Below, one piece after another: positions 22,868 to 33,409 of a stretch of DNA of 64,000 bases. The notes beneath the pieces were generated by a model, which saw only the letters and a list, made by a program, of their open reading frames with translations, did not search any database and was not told the DNA's origin. Both the position numbers and the translations under genes were made by a program. Origin of the DNA: Pyropia haitanensis (taxonomy: Eukaryota > Rhodophyta > Bangiophyceae > Bangiales > Bangiaceae); NCBI GenBank assembly GCA_008729055.1, contig SDUX01000050.1, forward strand, positions 26,523 to 90,522. Reading direction: 5' to 3'. Within the stretch, counting starts at the first letter, position 1; each line of letters starts with the position of its first letter.

Positions 22868-24604
22868 TCCGACTGCCACCGCAGAGGAGGTGTCCAACCC
22901 ACTCGTTTGCCCACCGGACGCGTACGCGACCGACACAAAAGGCATGGCAAGGGCCAGGTCGCACCGCGGCTTGTTTTCGCCACCTACGTGACTCAGCCGT
23001 GGGTCGTACGTCTCGTGACAGAGTGCAGACAATAAGGAGCTGACGGCCGGAACGAGAAGACTATTGGCCAGCACCGTCGTGTCGTCCTGGCCAGGGAAGA
23101 GTTCCTCACCGCCGGTCTGCTGCTGCGGCTCCCGCTGCGCCCGCTGCCGCCGCAACCGCAAACGCCGGAGGCCGCTGGCAGCGTGAGTGCGGTACGAGTC
23201 GCGCATGTTGAGCGCCGCCAGCTGGGTTTCGCGGTCAAAAGTGACCGACGCGTTGTCCGCTTCCAGGGCGGCGGCAGCAGGGCGGTCGGCGAGTGCCGCC
23301 AGCTCTTGCGTCACGTACAGTACAATGGCCACGTCTCGGGCGTAGCGGACAAGCGTCGGCTTGGTGACGTGGATGTTAAACCGCCGCAGCTGCAAGTCGC
23401 TCGTCTGCCCAATGCGCAGGCGGCTGAGAAGGGTGGTCTGGTCCGACTTGCGCAGGTAGCTCAACGCATCGTTGAACAGGGACAGGACAGCGTCTTGGAT
23501 GCACGCAAAGTAAAACGCGCCAGACGGGGGCAGAGTCGCACCGCGGTTCTCCACGTCAGCGCTCGCCGTACGGCTGACTCGACGGAGGAATGGGCCAAAG
23601 TGCTGCGCAACGCCCGCCGCGGTCCAGTGCAGTCGAGACAGGTCCTCGTGGAAGCGGTACTGCTGGAGGAGTCCGCCACACTGGTTGTCAGCTGTTTCTC
23701 CAGACGTCGACAACGGGTACCCGTCGCCGTCACCGCCGGCGCCGGCGCCGCCGCCGGCGCCGCCCCCAGCGCTGCTACCACGGGCCGGATTGGCGGACGT
23801 GCGAGGACCGCGCAAAAAGACGTCGAGCGGCAGAATCGAAGACGAGACCCGCTTGGGCATCGCCGCCTGCGACGTTGCAGCGGCGGCGCCAGTGCCGCCG
23901 CCGCCGCCGCCGCCGCCGCCCTCCTGTGCGACACCAGCGGCAGCGGCGGCAGCGGCGGCGGTGGCGGCAGTGGTAAAGGTCGAAATGACCACTGGAAAGA
24001 GGGAAACCTTGTTGCCACGCTGCAGGGACTGCACGTGCGCAATGTGGTAGGAGCGAAGACCACAAGCGGTGGCGCCTTCCGCGTCGGTGCGCACCTGGTG
24101 CAAGCGGGTGAGTAGCCTGGCCGTCGGCGCCACAGTGTGGCACTGGTAGCACACTGAAAAATCAGGGCGGATGGAAAGGTGGGGAATACGGGGTAGGTGC
24201 GTCGCGGTCACCGACGCCGGCCACGCATGTAGCTGGTAGCGTTCGCGAAGCGCCACTTGCGCAGGCCGCGGCGGGGAAGAAAGAAGCTCGCGAGCGCTCT
24301 CGACGGTCGCCGACGGCAACGGAGCCTTGCTGGACGACGACGGCGGCGACCGCACATCGGTGCCCCCCTGCCCAGTTGTTGCCGTCTCCTTGTCAGCCAC
24401 CAGCTTTCGCAGAGCCGACTTGTGCGACTGCGTTGACAGATGATGCTTGAGCTGCGCCGCGTCCATGATGGTCGTGTCGCACGGCACGCATAGCACCCAC
24501 GCGGTGGTCGTCCACAGCGCGAGGCCAGTGGGGGTCCCCGCGGCAGAGCCGGGGCTGTCGGCCAACGTCGGCGGCCGCGCCTCTGCCGCCGGTGCCGACG
24601 GCGG

Positions 24605-24697
<93 letters not shown>

Positions 24698-24916
24698 ACT
24701 AGCCGACGCAGCACCAGCAGAGGGACGACTGGCACCGCCACCAACCATCGGCGTGATCTCGTCCGACGAATCCGCCTCGGTGGTCGCCGGCACGACCGCC
24801 GCAGCCGACGGCGGAGCAGGCGGCGGCGCTGCAGGTGCCATGGGCGGAACGGCCGGTGGAGCGAGCGCAGACGTCCATGTTGTGTCGATCGCGGGAGAGG
24901 CGGAGCGGGAATCCAT
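21074..24916 (-). CDS. Z1 N-part: C2H2 finger plus tyrosine-recombinase-like protein
   Basis: About 1,280 residues, with the start at the ATG at 24916 (MDSRSASPAIDTT). A poly-Pro run of about 38 residues is coded by 24598-24697. A C2H2 finger follows at about residues 142-164 (LCVPCDTTIMDAAQLKHHL, then a second His). The central part aligns along its length with Z2, for example SGVLDSPDCPVRVAV / SGVLDSPSCPVRPAV. Near the C-terminus, VRVLRQYINGVGRLI and then QMGHTSATATTAYAGD (about 21408-21470) resemble the Arg box and the GHxS...Y box of tyrosine recombinases; the Tyr would be the nucleophile. The usual His of HxxR is not evident, so catalysis is uncertain. It probably acts with the adjoining helicase. 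Confidence 0.65.
24598..24697. repeat. GGC/GCC microsatellite in Z1
   Basis: A run of more than thirty GGC triplets on the plus strand codes the poly-Pro tract of Z1 on the minus strand. It is a likely site of length variation and assembly error. Confidence 0.9.
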
Positions 24917-25116
24917 TCCTCCGCGGCGACGGGGAGAAGCAATGCCGCCGCAGATGGGTTCAGGGACGAGGTGGGACAGCAGGGAAAGGGTCAGCGGGGT
25001 CCGCAAAGGAGGGGAAGGGCTCGCGGATCGAGGAGCAAGACGGGGGGCGCGACGACGGTGAGGACGTGACGGGGAGCGCGATCATGGCGGGATGGTCATG
25101 GCTGAGCGGGTGGACC

Positions 25117-25124
25117 CTTTTATA
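25117..25124 (-). promoter_or_regulatory. TATA box of Z1
   Basis: The minus strand reads CTGTATAAAAGGG, about 205 bases upstream of the Z1 start codon. It is a strong consensus match, and the distance is the same as for X2 and Y2. Confidence 0.7.
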
Positions 25125-25159
25125 CAGGCGTGAGCAGGTGCTGACAGCGCGGGAGAATT

Positions 25160-25250
25160 CAAACGGTTTGAAACAAACGTGGTCTTTTTGGCGCCAACGC
25201 ACGCGCGCCAAACGGTTTGAAACCGTCGTGGTAGTTTTGGCGCCAACGCG
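25160..25250. promoter_or_regulatory. Paired E2F-like palindromes and CAAACGGTTTGAAAC repeats upstream of Z1
   Basis: Two copies of CAAACGGTTTGAAAC (near 25160 and 25209) alternate with two copies of TTTTGGCGCCAACGC (near 25186 and 25235). TTTGGCGCCAA is a perfect palindrome matching the E2F/DP consensus TTTSGCGC. The pair lies 35-135 bases upstream of the TATA box, a normal place for activator sites. S-phase regulation is inferred from the motif only. Confidence 0.5.
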
Positions 25251-25456
25251 CGGGCTGCGAAAGAGAGAAAAGAACACAGCAGGCGCGCATTGCTGAGCCT
25301 GCGGGGCGGCGGCGCAATGCCGGCGCCAGGCCGGCGGGAGGCCCAGCGTGGGCGGCGTCGATAGAAATTGATTGGGGCATCGACCTGGTGGACTGCCGCA
25401 AAGGGGCGGTCACCGAGCGGATCGAACCGTGTGACGGCAAAGTCCGCGGTTCCCCA

Positions 25457-25510
25457 GATCCGTAGTACTACGGAACTGGGCGTCCCCAGTTCCGTAGTAC
25501 TACGGATCTG
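25457..25510. repeat. 54-bp inverted repeat made of two type B palindromes
   Basis: Two CCGTAGTACTACGG palindromes are arranged as mirror arms (AGATCCGTAGTACTACGG... and its complement) around a four-base centre, CGTC. The whole 54 bases forms one perfect inverted repeat. It lies about 330 bases upstream of the Z1 TATA box and is the only palindrome site on this side of the gene. Confidence 0.9.
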
Positions 25511-26330
25511 AGAACGGTTCAGACATGCCGGAACGTCAAGGTCAATCTCGTCATGCCTGACTAGTACTCGACCCGCCTTTGGACTTATTTGGGTGTCGGA
25601 TCGTCTAAGATTTACAATACCGTCGTAATTTGGCTTTAGGCGAGACTGTGTACTGACTGAGCCGAGCTTCCAAATGAAATTATAGTCCTTGTCGACCCTT
25701 TGTGTACTTTTTTGTCAACAATCGCCTATGTCAGCGTACTTGAACATTGCAAGGGGGTGGTGTACGCCGCCTGACGGACGCTCACCGGGTCATTTCAGCC
25801 CCAGAGAGAGCACGGAGCGGCCGCGTACGTGGAGCAAGTGCGTAGTTGACGTGCGTGTCGAGCAACAAATTAAGTGACACAATATCCATTTACGTAGAAG
25901 GGTGTGTACCAGAAAGTGATTGCACGTCAAATGCGCAACCGGGACGCACCAGCGCGCTGCCGATCGCGTTGAGATCCACGCAGGGATGCGGACGAGCAGC
26001 AGCAGTGGATCAGGCCACGCGGGAGCCCGCGTCCATCTCGAATGACGCGTGGCGCCTGGTCGGCCGCCACCAGTTGGCACGCTGCGTTTGGGCGGGCTGC
26101 GCACCACGCGTTTGTATCGTACAGCACAAGGGTGGATGGCCCGCCGCGGGTCGAACAGCACAGTCGCACGTGTGAAAGAAAGGGGCTGGCTGAGGGGGGA
26201 CGTCTACACCCACGACATGGCGAGCCGCCGGCTGCGCACTCGTCTCGGGGCCGACGATAGACGCCCAAAAGTGGTAGGGCGCACGCTGGGGGAGTGAGTG
26301 CCAAATGAGATGCGGGCAAGGCAGGTGAAT
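25511..26330. other. Intergenic stretch between the inverted repeat and the G-rich end of unit 1
   Basis: No supported gene is seen. The first 350 bases are of mixed, lower GC content, including CTAGTACTCG near 25560. The rest is GC-rich without repeats that I can recognise. Confidence 0.5.
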
Positions 26331-28354
26331 GCTGAGGGCGGGGGGGGGGGGGGGGGGGGGGCGATCGCACGCGGTTGCCCTTGGGAGGTGGGGCGACAGG
26401 GTCGAGGGGGATAGACACGGAGAAGCGTGCCTGCCCCCGGGGTGAGTTCATCCGACACGCGGTTTATTCTGGGACAATATTTTAGGGGAGGGGGAGCCAG
26501 CCAGACGTGGAGGGGGGGGCAACGCACGGGATTGGCGCCCGACAGACTCGGAAGGGAGGATCCAACCGAGGAGGACGTACCCGCGAAATTGACGTCCAGA
26601 GAGGGGTACGTCCTCCCAGAAGAGAACTTACAGCGGGGGGGCTCGGAGGACGTACCCGCGAAATTGACGTCCAGAGAGGGGTACGTCCTCGAGGGGGGGG
26701 GGAAACAGTGGGATTCGGAAGGAAGGACGTGCGCCAGATTTGGATCGTCCGAGAGGGGAAGGTGTTCTTAGGCGCCATTCGGGGGAAGGGGGGGAGGGGG
26801 AGCCACAGGCATCGGACGCGGGACGTGGTCAATGAGCCTCAAAAAAAATCGCAACGGGAGGGGGGGTGGGGGGGGGGCTCACCCGCGGTATTGACGTCCT
26901 GAGGAAGGTTCTTTCCCCCGCGCATCTAACCCGGTTGATGGGAGGGGAAGGAGACAGAGGGGGGAGGGGTGGGAAACGCGACACTGCGAAACGAGGGAGG
27001 AATGGTTTCGCCATGGGGGCATGCGCCAGGCGCGGGAGGCAGGGGAATATAGGAAAAAGGGAGGGAGCGCGGGAAAACTGGGAGGCACGATAACGCAGGG
27101 GGCAGCGGGGGGAGGAAACAGGGGAAACGGGAGGGGGGGCGGGGGAGGGCAGGAAGACTGGAAAAAACTCAAAGGCAGGGGGCGGGGAGGAGGGGCACGG
27201 ACAGGAGGGGACGGGGGGCGGAGGGGAGGACTAGGAAAGGGGACGGGGGGGGCGGGAACACCGGGACGCACACTGATAATGCAGGGGGCGGGGAGAACAC
27301 AACAAAGAAGGGGAGGGGAGGCGGGGGGCGGGGTAGGGTGGTAAGACTGGAGGGGAGGCGAGGGAGGGCGGGAACACTGGGAGGCATAAGTGGGAGGAGA
27401 AGGAGGGGCATAGGATAATTGGGGGGGACGAGGGGGGGAGGACTCGCACAGCGGGCACGGAGGGGGAAAGGCTGGGAGGCACAATGATGCACGGGGCGAG
27501 GGGGAGGGGCACACGGATGGGAGGGGGGGGGCGGGGAGGGCGAGGGTGCACACAGAGTTGAGAGCGAGGCACTGGCGGGAGAGGACGGAGAAGGGCGGGA
27601 AGACTGGGAGGCACAAATGGAGGGGGAAGGAGGGGCACAGCAATAGACTGAGAGGGGGGCGGGGAGGACGGGGAGGTCGGGGGTGCACATCGAATTGGGG
27701 GACGACGCACTCTGGAATATGACACACCTCGTACGGAAGGGCGGGGAGGGCGAAAGACTAAGAGGAAAGGGAGGGGAAGGGGGGGCACAGGAAAGGTGAA
27801 AGGGGAGACGGGGGGGAGGAGGGGCAAGGGGGGAGGGGACGCGGGAAAGGTGGGAAGCACAATAATGGAGGGGGCGAGGGATCGGGCATAGGAAACAAGG
27901 GGGGGGGTGGGGGGAGAGTGGGGCTGCACCCCGAGTTGGGGACGAGGGACTGGCGGGAGGGGAAAAGGAAGGGCGGGAAGCCTGGGAGACAAAAATGGAG
28001 GGGGAAGGAGGGGCGCAGCAATAGACGGGGGGGGCGAGGAGGGCGGGAAGGGCGGGGGGGGAATCGGAAGTGCACACCAAATAATGGCGGGGGCACTCTC
28101 GAAAATGACACGCCCCTGGGAGGACGTACCTGCGAATCTGACGTCCAGGAGGGGGAGGGGGGGGGGACGCCCAAGAACGCATCTCAGGAGGGTACGTCCT
28201 CTCGGGCCCGAATCGGACGTACCGGCCAATGGGACGTCCAGACGAGGGTTCGTCCAAATCGGCTGGAATCGAGGGTTCGTCATCTGACGTACCATGCGAT
28301 TCTGACGTCCCAGAGGGGGGGGTTACGTCCTCCGTGTATATTCTTATAGTAGGG
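26331..28354. repeat. Type B right-end region: G-rich with GACGTCC iterons
   Basis: The plus strand is extremely G-rich, including a G run of about 22 bases at 26339-26361. Iterons with core GCGAAATTGACGTCC or variants occur near 26584, 26659, 26889, 28131, 28220 and 28298, often paired with GGACGTACC. The terminus is CCGTGTATATTCTTATAGTAGGG, closely related to the type A end CCGTGTATTCTTACCTTAGG. Long Pro/Ser-rich frames on the minus strand are artefacts of base composition. Confidence 0.65.
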
Positions 28355-30024
28355 TACGTCCTCGAGGGGGGGGGAAACAGTGGGATTCGGAAGGAAGGAC
28401 GTGCGCCAGATTTGGATTGTCCGAGAGGGGAGGTGTTCTTAGGCGCCATTCGGGGGAAGGGGGGAGGGGGAGCCACAGGCATCGGACGCGGGACGTGGTC
28501 AATGAGCCTCAAAAAATATCGCGACGGGAGGGGGGCTGGGGGGGGTCTCACCCGCGGTATTGACATCCTGAGGAAGGTTCTTTCTCCCGCGCATCGCACC
28601 CGGTTGCTGAGAGGGGAGGAGGACAGGAGGGGGGAGGGGTGGGAAACGCGACACTGCGAAACGAGGGAGGAATGGTTTCGCCATGGGGGCATGCGCCAGG
28701 CGCGGGAGGCAGAGGAATATAGGAAAAGGGAGAGAGCGCGGGAAAACTGGGAGGCACGATAACACAGGGGGCAGGGGGGAGGAAGCAGGGGAAACGGGAG
28801 GGGGGGCGGGGGAGGGCAGGAAGACTGGAAAGAACTCAAAGACAGGGGGCGGGGAGGAGGGGCACGGACAGGAGGGGACGGGGGGCGGAGGGGAGGACTA
28901 GGAAAGGGGACGGGGGGGGCGGGAACACCGGGAGGCACACTGATAATGCAGGGGGCGGGGAAAACACAACAAGGAAGGGGAGGGGAGGCGGGGGGCGGGG
29001 TAGGGTGGGAAGACTGGAGGGGAAGCGAGGGAGGGCGGGAATACTAGGAAACATAAGTGGGGGGAGAAGGAGGGGCATAGAAAAATTGGGGGGGAGGCGG
29101 GGGGGAGGACTCGCACAGCGGGCACGGAGGGGGGAAGCCCGGAAGGCACAATAAAGCACGGGGCGAGGGGGAGGGGCACAGGGATAGGAGGGGGGGGGCG
29201 AGGAAGGCGAGGGTGCACACAGAGTTGAGAGCGAGGCACTGGCGGGAGAGGAAGGGGAAGGGCGGGAAGACTGGGAGGCACAAATGGGAGGGAAGGAGGG
29301 GCACAGCAATAGACTGGGAGGGGGGCGGGGAGGACGGGGAGGTCGGGGGTGCACATCGAATTAGGGGACGACGCACTCTGGAATATGACACGCCTGGTAG
29401 GGAAGGGCAGGGAGGGCGAGAGACTGAGAGGAAAGGGAGGGGAACGAGGGGCACAGGAAAGGTGAAAGAGGAGACGGGGGGGAGGAGGGGCAAGGGGGGA
29501 GGGGACGCGGGAAAGGTCGGAAGCACAATAATGGAGGGGGCGAGGGATGGGGCATAGGAAAACAAGGGGGGGGGTGGGGGGAGAGTGGGGGTGCATCCCG
29601 AGTTGGGGGGCGAGGGACTGGCGGGAGGGGAAAAGGAAGGGCGGGAAGCCTGGGAGACAAAAATGGAGGGGGAAGGAGGGGCGCAGCAATAGACGGGGGG
29701 GGCGAGGAGGGCGGGAAGGGCGAGGGGGAGGAATCGGAAGTGCACACCAAATAATGGCAGGGGCACTCTCGAAAATGACACGCCCCTGAGAGGACGTACC
29801 TGCGAATTTGACGTCCAGGAGGGGGAGGGGGGAGGGACGCCCTAGGACGCATCTCAGGAGGGTACGTCCTCTCGGGCCCGAATCGGACGTACCGGCCAAT
29901 GGGACGTCCAGACGAGGGTTCGTCCAAATCGGCTGGAATCGAGGGTTCGTCATCTGACGAACCATGCGATTCTGACGTCCCAGAGGGGGGGGTTACGTCC
30001 TCCGTGTATATTCTTGTAGTAGGG
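28355..30024. repeat. B': extra copy of the type B right end alone (about 1.67 kb)
   Basis: This is a direct copy of about 26682-28354 at an offset of 1670-1673 bases, with scattered substitutions and small indels. It starts within shared GGGTACGTCCTCGAG and ends TTCTTGTAGTAGGG. It contains no gene of the unit. It is the type B counterpart of the A' fragment at 2790-3634. Confidence 0.7.
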
Positions 30025-32184
30025 CGGATCGGTCAAAATCAGCTGCACTTGGCCAGTGAGACAACGAGGGATGGGGTGCGACGGAGCGGATGACGCAGCC
30101 TGACCACGCACAACCGCCCGCCCGTGCGAATCATCGCCTCGTGTCTGCTTGGTCAGCTGCTCCTGCTGCTGCAAAACCTCGTCGTGGACGGTCACCAGAT
30201 CTTCAAACGGACATACGTGCACCTGCACGAGCGCTCGTAAAGCACGAGTGACCGTCGACCAGGCACTAACCAGATCAGGCGCAGCCGTCTGGCCATGTGC
30301 AGCAGGAGCCACGCCACGACGTGAGCCCGCGGCGAGCACGGCAGCAACGCCAGACGCCCGCGTCACACCGCGGCCGCACAACCTCGACCGCAGGGTACCA
30401 CCACCACCGGGTCCGATCCCGGCCGTCACAGATCCCCCAGACGTCACCGGTACCCGCTTGAAAGCGGAAAGACTGGCAAGCACCGACAGGAGAACCTGCG
30501 GCACCTCGGTCAAGTCCCCAGACCACCGCGGAGGTCGATAATCCGCGACAGACACGCGGCCGGAAAGAGGTTGACGCCGGCGGTCGACACGGCCAGGCTG
30601 CTTCCCTTTGCGCGCCTCCGACGATCCGCCAGTGTCGCTGGACGCCCGTGCGACTAGATCGGACAAGGCGCCACCTTCTTCATCCGTCGTTGTCGTCGAA
30701 GGACGCCGAGGACGCTTCTGGCCAACTCCAAGGCGGTCCGCGAGCGCAGGCTCTCCCTCCAGACGGTCGAGGCGGGTGCACCAATAGAGGTGCCCGTGAA
30801 GCAGGTGCGCAACGACGCGCAATTGCTTGTTTGCTGCCGGCGTTCTGGACAACACGTCCGCAGGTACGGCCGCAGGAAAACACTTGACAGGACCAGCTGC
30901 ATGCCATAGATTCCCGCTTTGACTGACAGGAGCAAAGAGATCGTCGTCCTCAGGGCGCGCAAGCGCCACGTACCCGCACTCCTTGGCGTGCCACAAGAGA
31001 TATGGCGCGACCATCGACTCGATAGAAGAGAAGCCAACACTTCGAGCGACGACATTAAAGCCGGATAAGACGTCGTGGACGACGCCTCTCAGCAAAACTG
31101 CAAAACGCCAAAGATCCGCCTGTCTGCCAGACGCGGGTTGACGGGCCAGGCCACACACAGCAGACAGCCAAGCTACGACTTGAAACGGCATCAACGCGGC
31201 AATCGATGGCACGCCATGCCGCCCGCACTGCGCTCGAAAGCCATCGTCGTCAGGCCATGCCTGAAGGACACCACGAAGCAATACGTCCGCCGCGACTGGT
31301 TGATGCAGCATAACTAAATGGGGAAGAGCAGAAGACACCGACATAGCCGGTCCAGCTACGTGCGCGTCCGGTTCATCGGCCGAACGACGGGGCTTGTCTC
31401 CAACAGCGGCCACACTGCCGCTGGGAACCGGCGCAGACACAGCATCCTGCTGCACGGGCACCAACATTGCGGGAAATCGATCGCCCGCAAAAGCTAGAAA
31501 GTCCTCCATGCCTCGCTGCTCGCCCGCCAACGCCAAGAGGACCTGCCACGCCCGACCATCCAAAGGCGCCAGGCGGGACTCCGCCGACACCGCCAGAACA
31601 TTCACCTCCCTTGAAACGTCGTCGTCATGCCGCACGTCGTCAACGTCGACGCCTACGCCCGTCGAGCTCCCGGCCCCATCCGCCAAAACAGCACACCCCG
31701 AACGTAGAAGAAAGATACCATCAAGCCCGGACGGCGCACGCGGCACCGCAATGAACCGCTTCAACTGCCAAAGGGAGGTGTAGACGCGATCCATACGAGT
31801 GTCGACGAGCCACTCCGTCCGATGAGATATCTTGACAGACACACTCCGCGACAGCCCCGGTCCAAACTTCTGCTCCCGTGACAACGAGGTGCCAACCTCA
31901 GTCCCGGGTACGCGTCGAACGTGCGAGACGACCCAAAACCGAACAGCTTCCCAAGATGCATCTTCGACTCGCCAAACCGCTTGACCGGAAGGCTCTCGAA
32001 CTGCGGCTTCCGCTGCAGCATTGCAAAGGATGTACACGTCACGTAACTCACTGAGACACATGAGCACACAAGCCGTAGGAAACACACCGTCGTCGCACGA
32101 CCGCATGTCGGAGAAAGCGCGAAATCCACGCTCAGCAACAGACGTGACAACGTCCACGACCACAGCGGTCGAAGGACCGCCCAT
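30016..32184 (-). pseudogene. X2: X-family protein ending at a DPPY methyltransferase motif, truncated
   Basis: The ATG at 32184 gives about 723 residues before the sequence enters the type B right end. Residues 1-300 align with X1. Then come a hydrophobic helical region, a basic Lys/Arg-rich linker and GQVQLILTDPPYY at residues 711-723. DPPY preceded by a hydrophobic strand is motif IV of amino-group (N6-adenine or N4-cytosine) DNA methyltransferases. The rest of that domain, including a SAM-binding FxGxG loop, is missing because the junction AGGG (30021-30024) falls inside the Pro-Tyr codons. I infer that the intact X protein is a DNA methyltransferase with a novel N-terminal domain. The copy here should be inactive. 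No continuation was found further left. Confidence 0.6.
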
Positions 32185-32386
32185 GGCTGCACAAGTGTCG
32201 TCCGACGAAGCACAGAAGCGTCGTCAGAGGCAACAAAGTCTGCGACGTGACGGTGGGTATCGAGTCCGACGGGTGCGGCCGACAGTGGAAAAAGAGAGCG
32301 TGAAACCGGACGGGAAAAAGGGGGCTGCGGAACGTCCGAATGTGGCGCGAATCTAGCATGATCACGTGGACCCAGCAATATGACCG

Positions 32387-32394
32387 TATTTATA
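32387..32394 (-). promoter_or_regulatory. TATA box of X2
   Basis: The minus strand reads GTCTATAAATACGG, 203-210 bases upstream of the X2 ATG. Y2 has almost the same sequence (ATCTATAAATACCG) at a similar distance. Confidence 0.7.
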
Positions 32395-32538
32395 GACATA
32401 GGTGCTCGACCAAGAGGCCCAAAGTACGCTTTGAACGACCCTCTAAATCCAATCGTAAATCGAAAAGTAATTGACCTCCCTCAACAAATAAACAAAAGAA
32501 ATACTTACTTAGGGTGATACCCTGACTCTGAGGAAAGC

Positions 32539-33121
32539 GAGTAGTACTACTCATCTTCCTGCCGTGCGACCAGCATGACAGACTGTCCGATCGGGTGAAA
32601 AGCCATCCTGCCAGAAGACCGAGTTATAACAAATGGACAGTGGACGTGTGCAAATGATCGACATGAGATTATGTAGTGCTACTCAACATCAACGAAGAAG
32701 AGGCGCCCAAAGTCACCCAAGATCCAATACAACTGCACGTCACCAGTGGTCGAGTAGTACTACTGGTCATCATTGGTCGAGTAGTACTACTGGTCATCCT
32801 TGGCCGAGTAGTGCTACTGGTCATCCTTGGTCGAGTAGTACTACTCGTCCTCATTGGTCGAGTAGTGCGACTCGTCATCGATGCTCAAGTTGCACAACTG
32901 GTGATCATTTGTCGAGTAGTACTACTCGTCATCGACCGTTGAGCAGCACCACTCGTCTTGCTGGGTGGAGTAGCACTACTCGTCTTGGTGGGTCAAGTAG
33001 CACTATTCGTCCCTGTCGGTCGAAAAGTGCTAATGGTCATCCTGGGTCGAGTAGTACTACTGGTCATCATTGGTCGAGTAGTACTACTGGTCATCATTGG
33101 TCGAGTAGCACTACTCGTGTG
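32539..33121. repeat. Type A palindrome array between Y2 and X2, 27-bp period
   Basis: A single GAGTAGTACTACTC lies at 32539-32552. From about 32745 to 33118 there follow about fourteen copies of a 27-base unit, typically GAGTAGTACTACTGGTCAT plus CATTGGTC. Several copies carry one or two changes in the core (for example GTGCTAC, GCACTAC). The core GTAGTACTAC is the same as in type B, but the flanking bases differ. The position, between the Y stop and the X promoter, is the same as the type B array at 4773-6142. Confidence 0.85.
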
Positions 33122-33409
33122 GTGGAATGTATTTAATATTACAATTACCGGCGAGGAACGAACAGTGCTGATCACGCACAGAGTGACAAATAGGGAAGCG
33201 TGTTGGATCGAGTGGTGCTGCGTATCGTTCGAATCGAGGCAGGTGTTGGCGATGGCAGCAAGTCGGAATTCCTCAGCGTGCTGGTGTGCTTTTCTGGTGA
33301 CGCACGAAAGAGAGGAGCCAAGACGTGTGTGACAATGAACGCATTACGCAAGCTTGCTATTCTATCAACAAATCATGCAATCGACAGAAACTCTCGCACG
33401 GGCAGGCTC

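Larger units (their letters stand above)
3635..28354 (-). mobile_element. Unit 1 of the array (type B), about 24.7 kb
   Basis: The unit runs from the type A/X1 junction at 3634/3635 to the TAGTAGGG terminus at 28354. All its genes are on the minus strand: Z1 (24916 to 17457), Y1 (14500 to 6205) and a truncated X1 (4501 to 3635). Intergenic gaps carry CCGTAGTACTACGG palindromes. Gene order is the same as in unit 2, but the proteins are clearly diverged and the palindrome flanks and right-end iterons differ, so it is a separate family. No reverse transcriptase, capsid or conventional transposase was found. Mobility is inferred from the repeated, truncated, head-to-tail arrangement and from the recombinase-like Z gene. 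Confidence 0.6.

Noticed and set aside
26879..28938. Long Pro/Ser-rich reading frames on the minus strand of the G-rich ends
   Set aside because: They exist because C-rich DNA rarely gives stops. They repeat with the duplicated DNA, change frame freely and show no domain.
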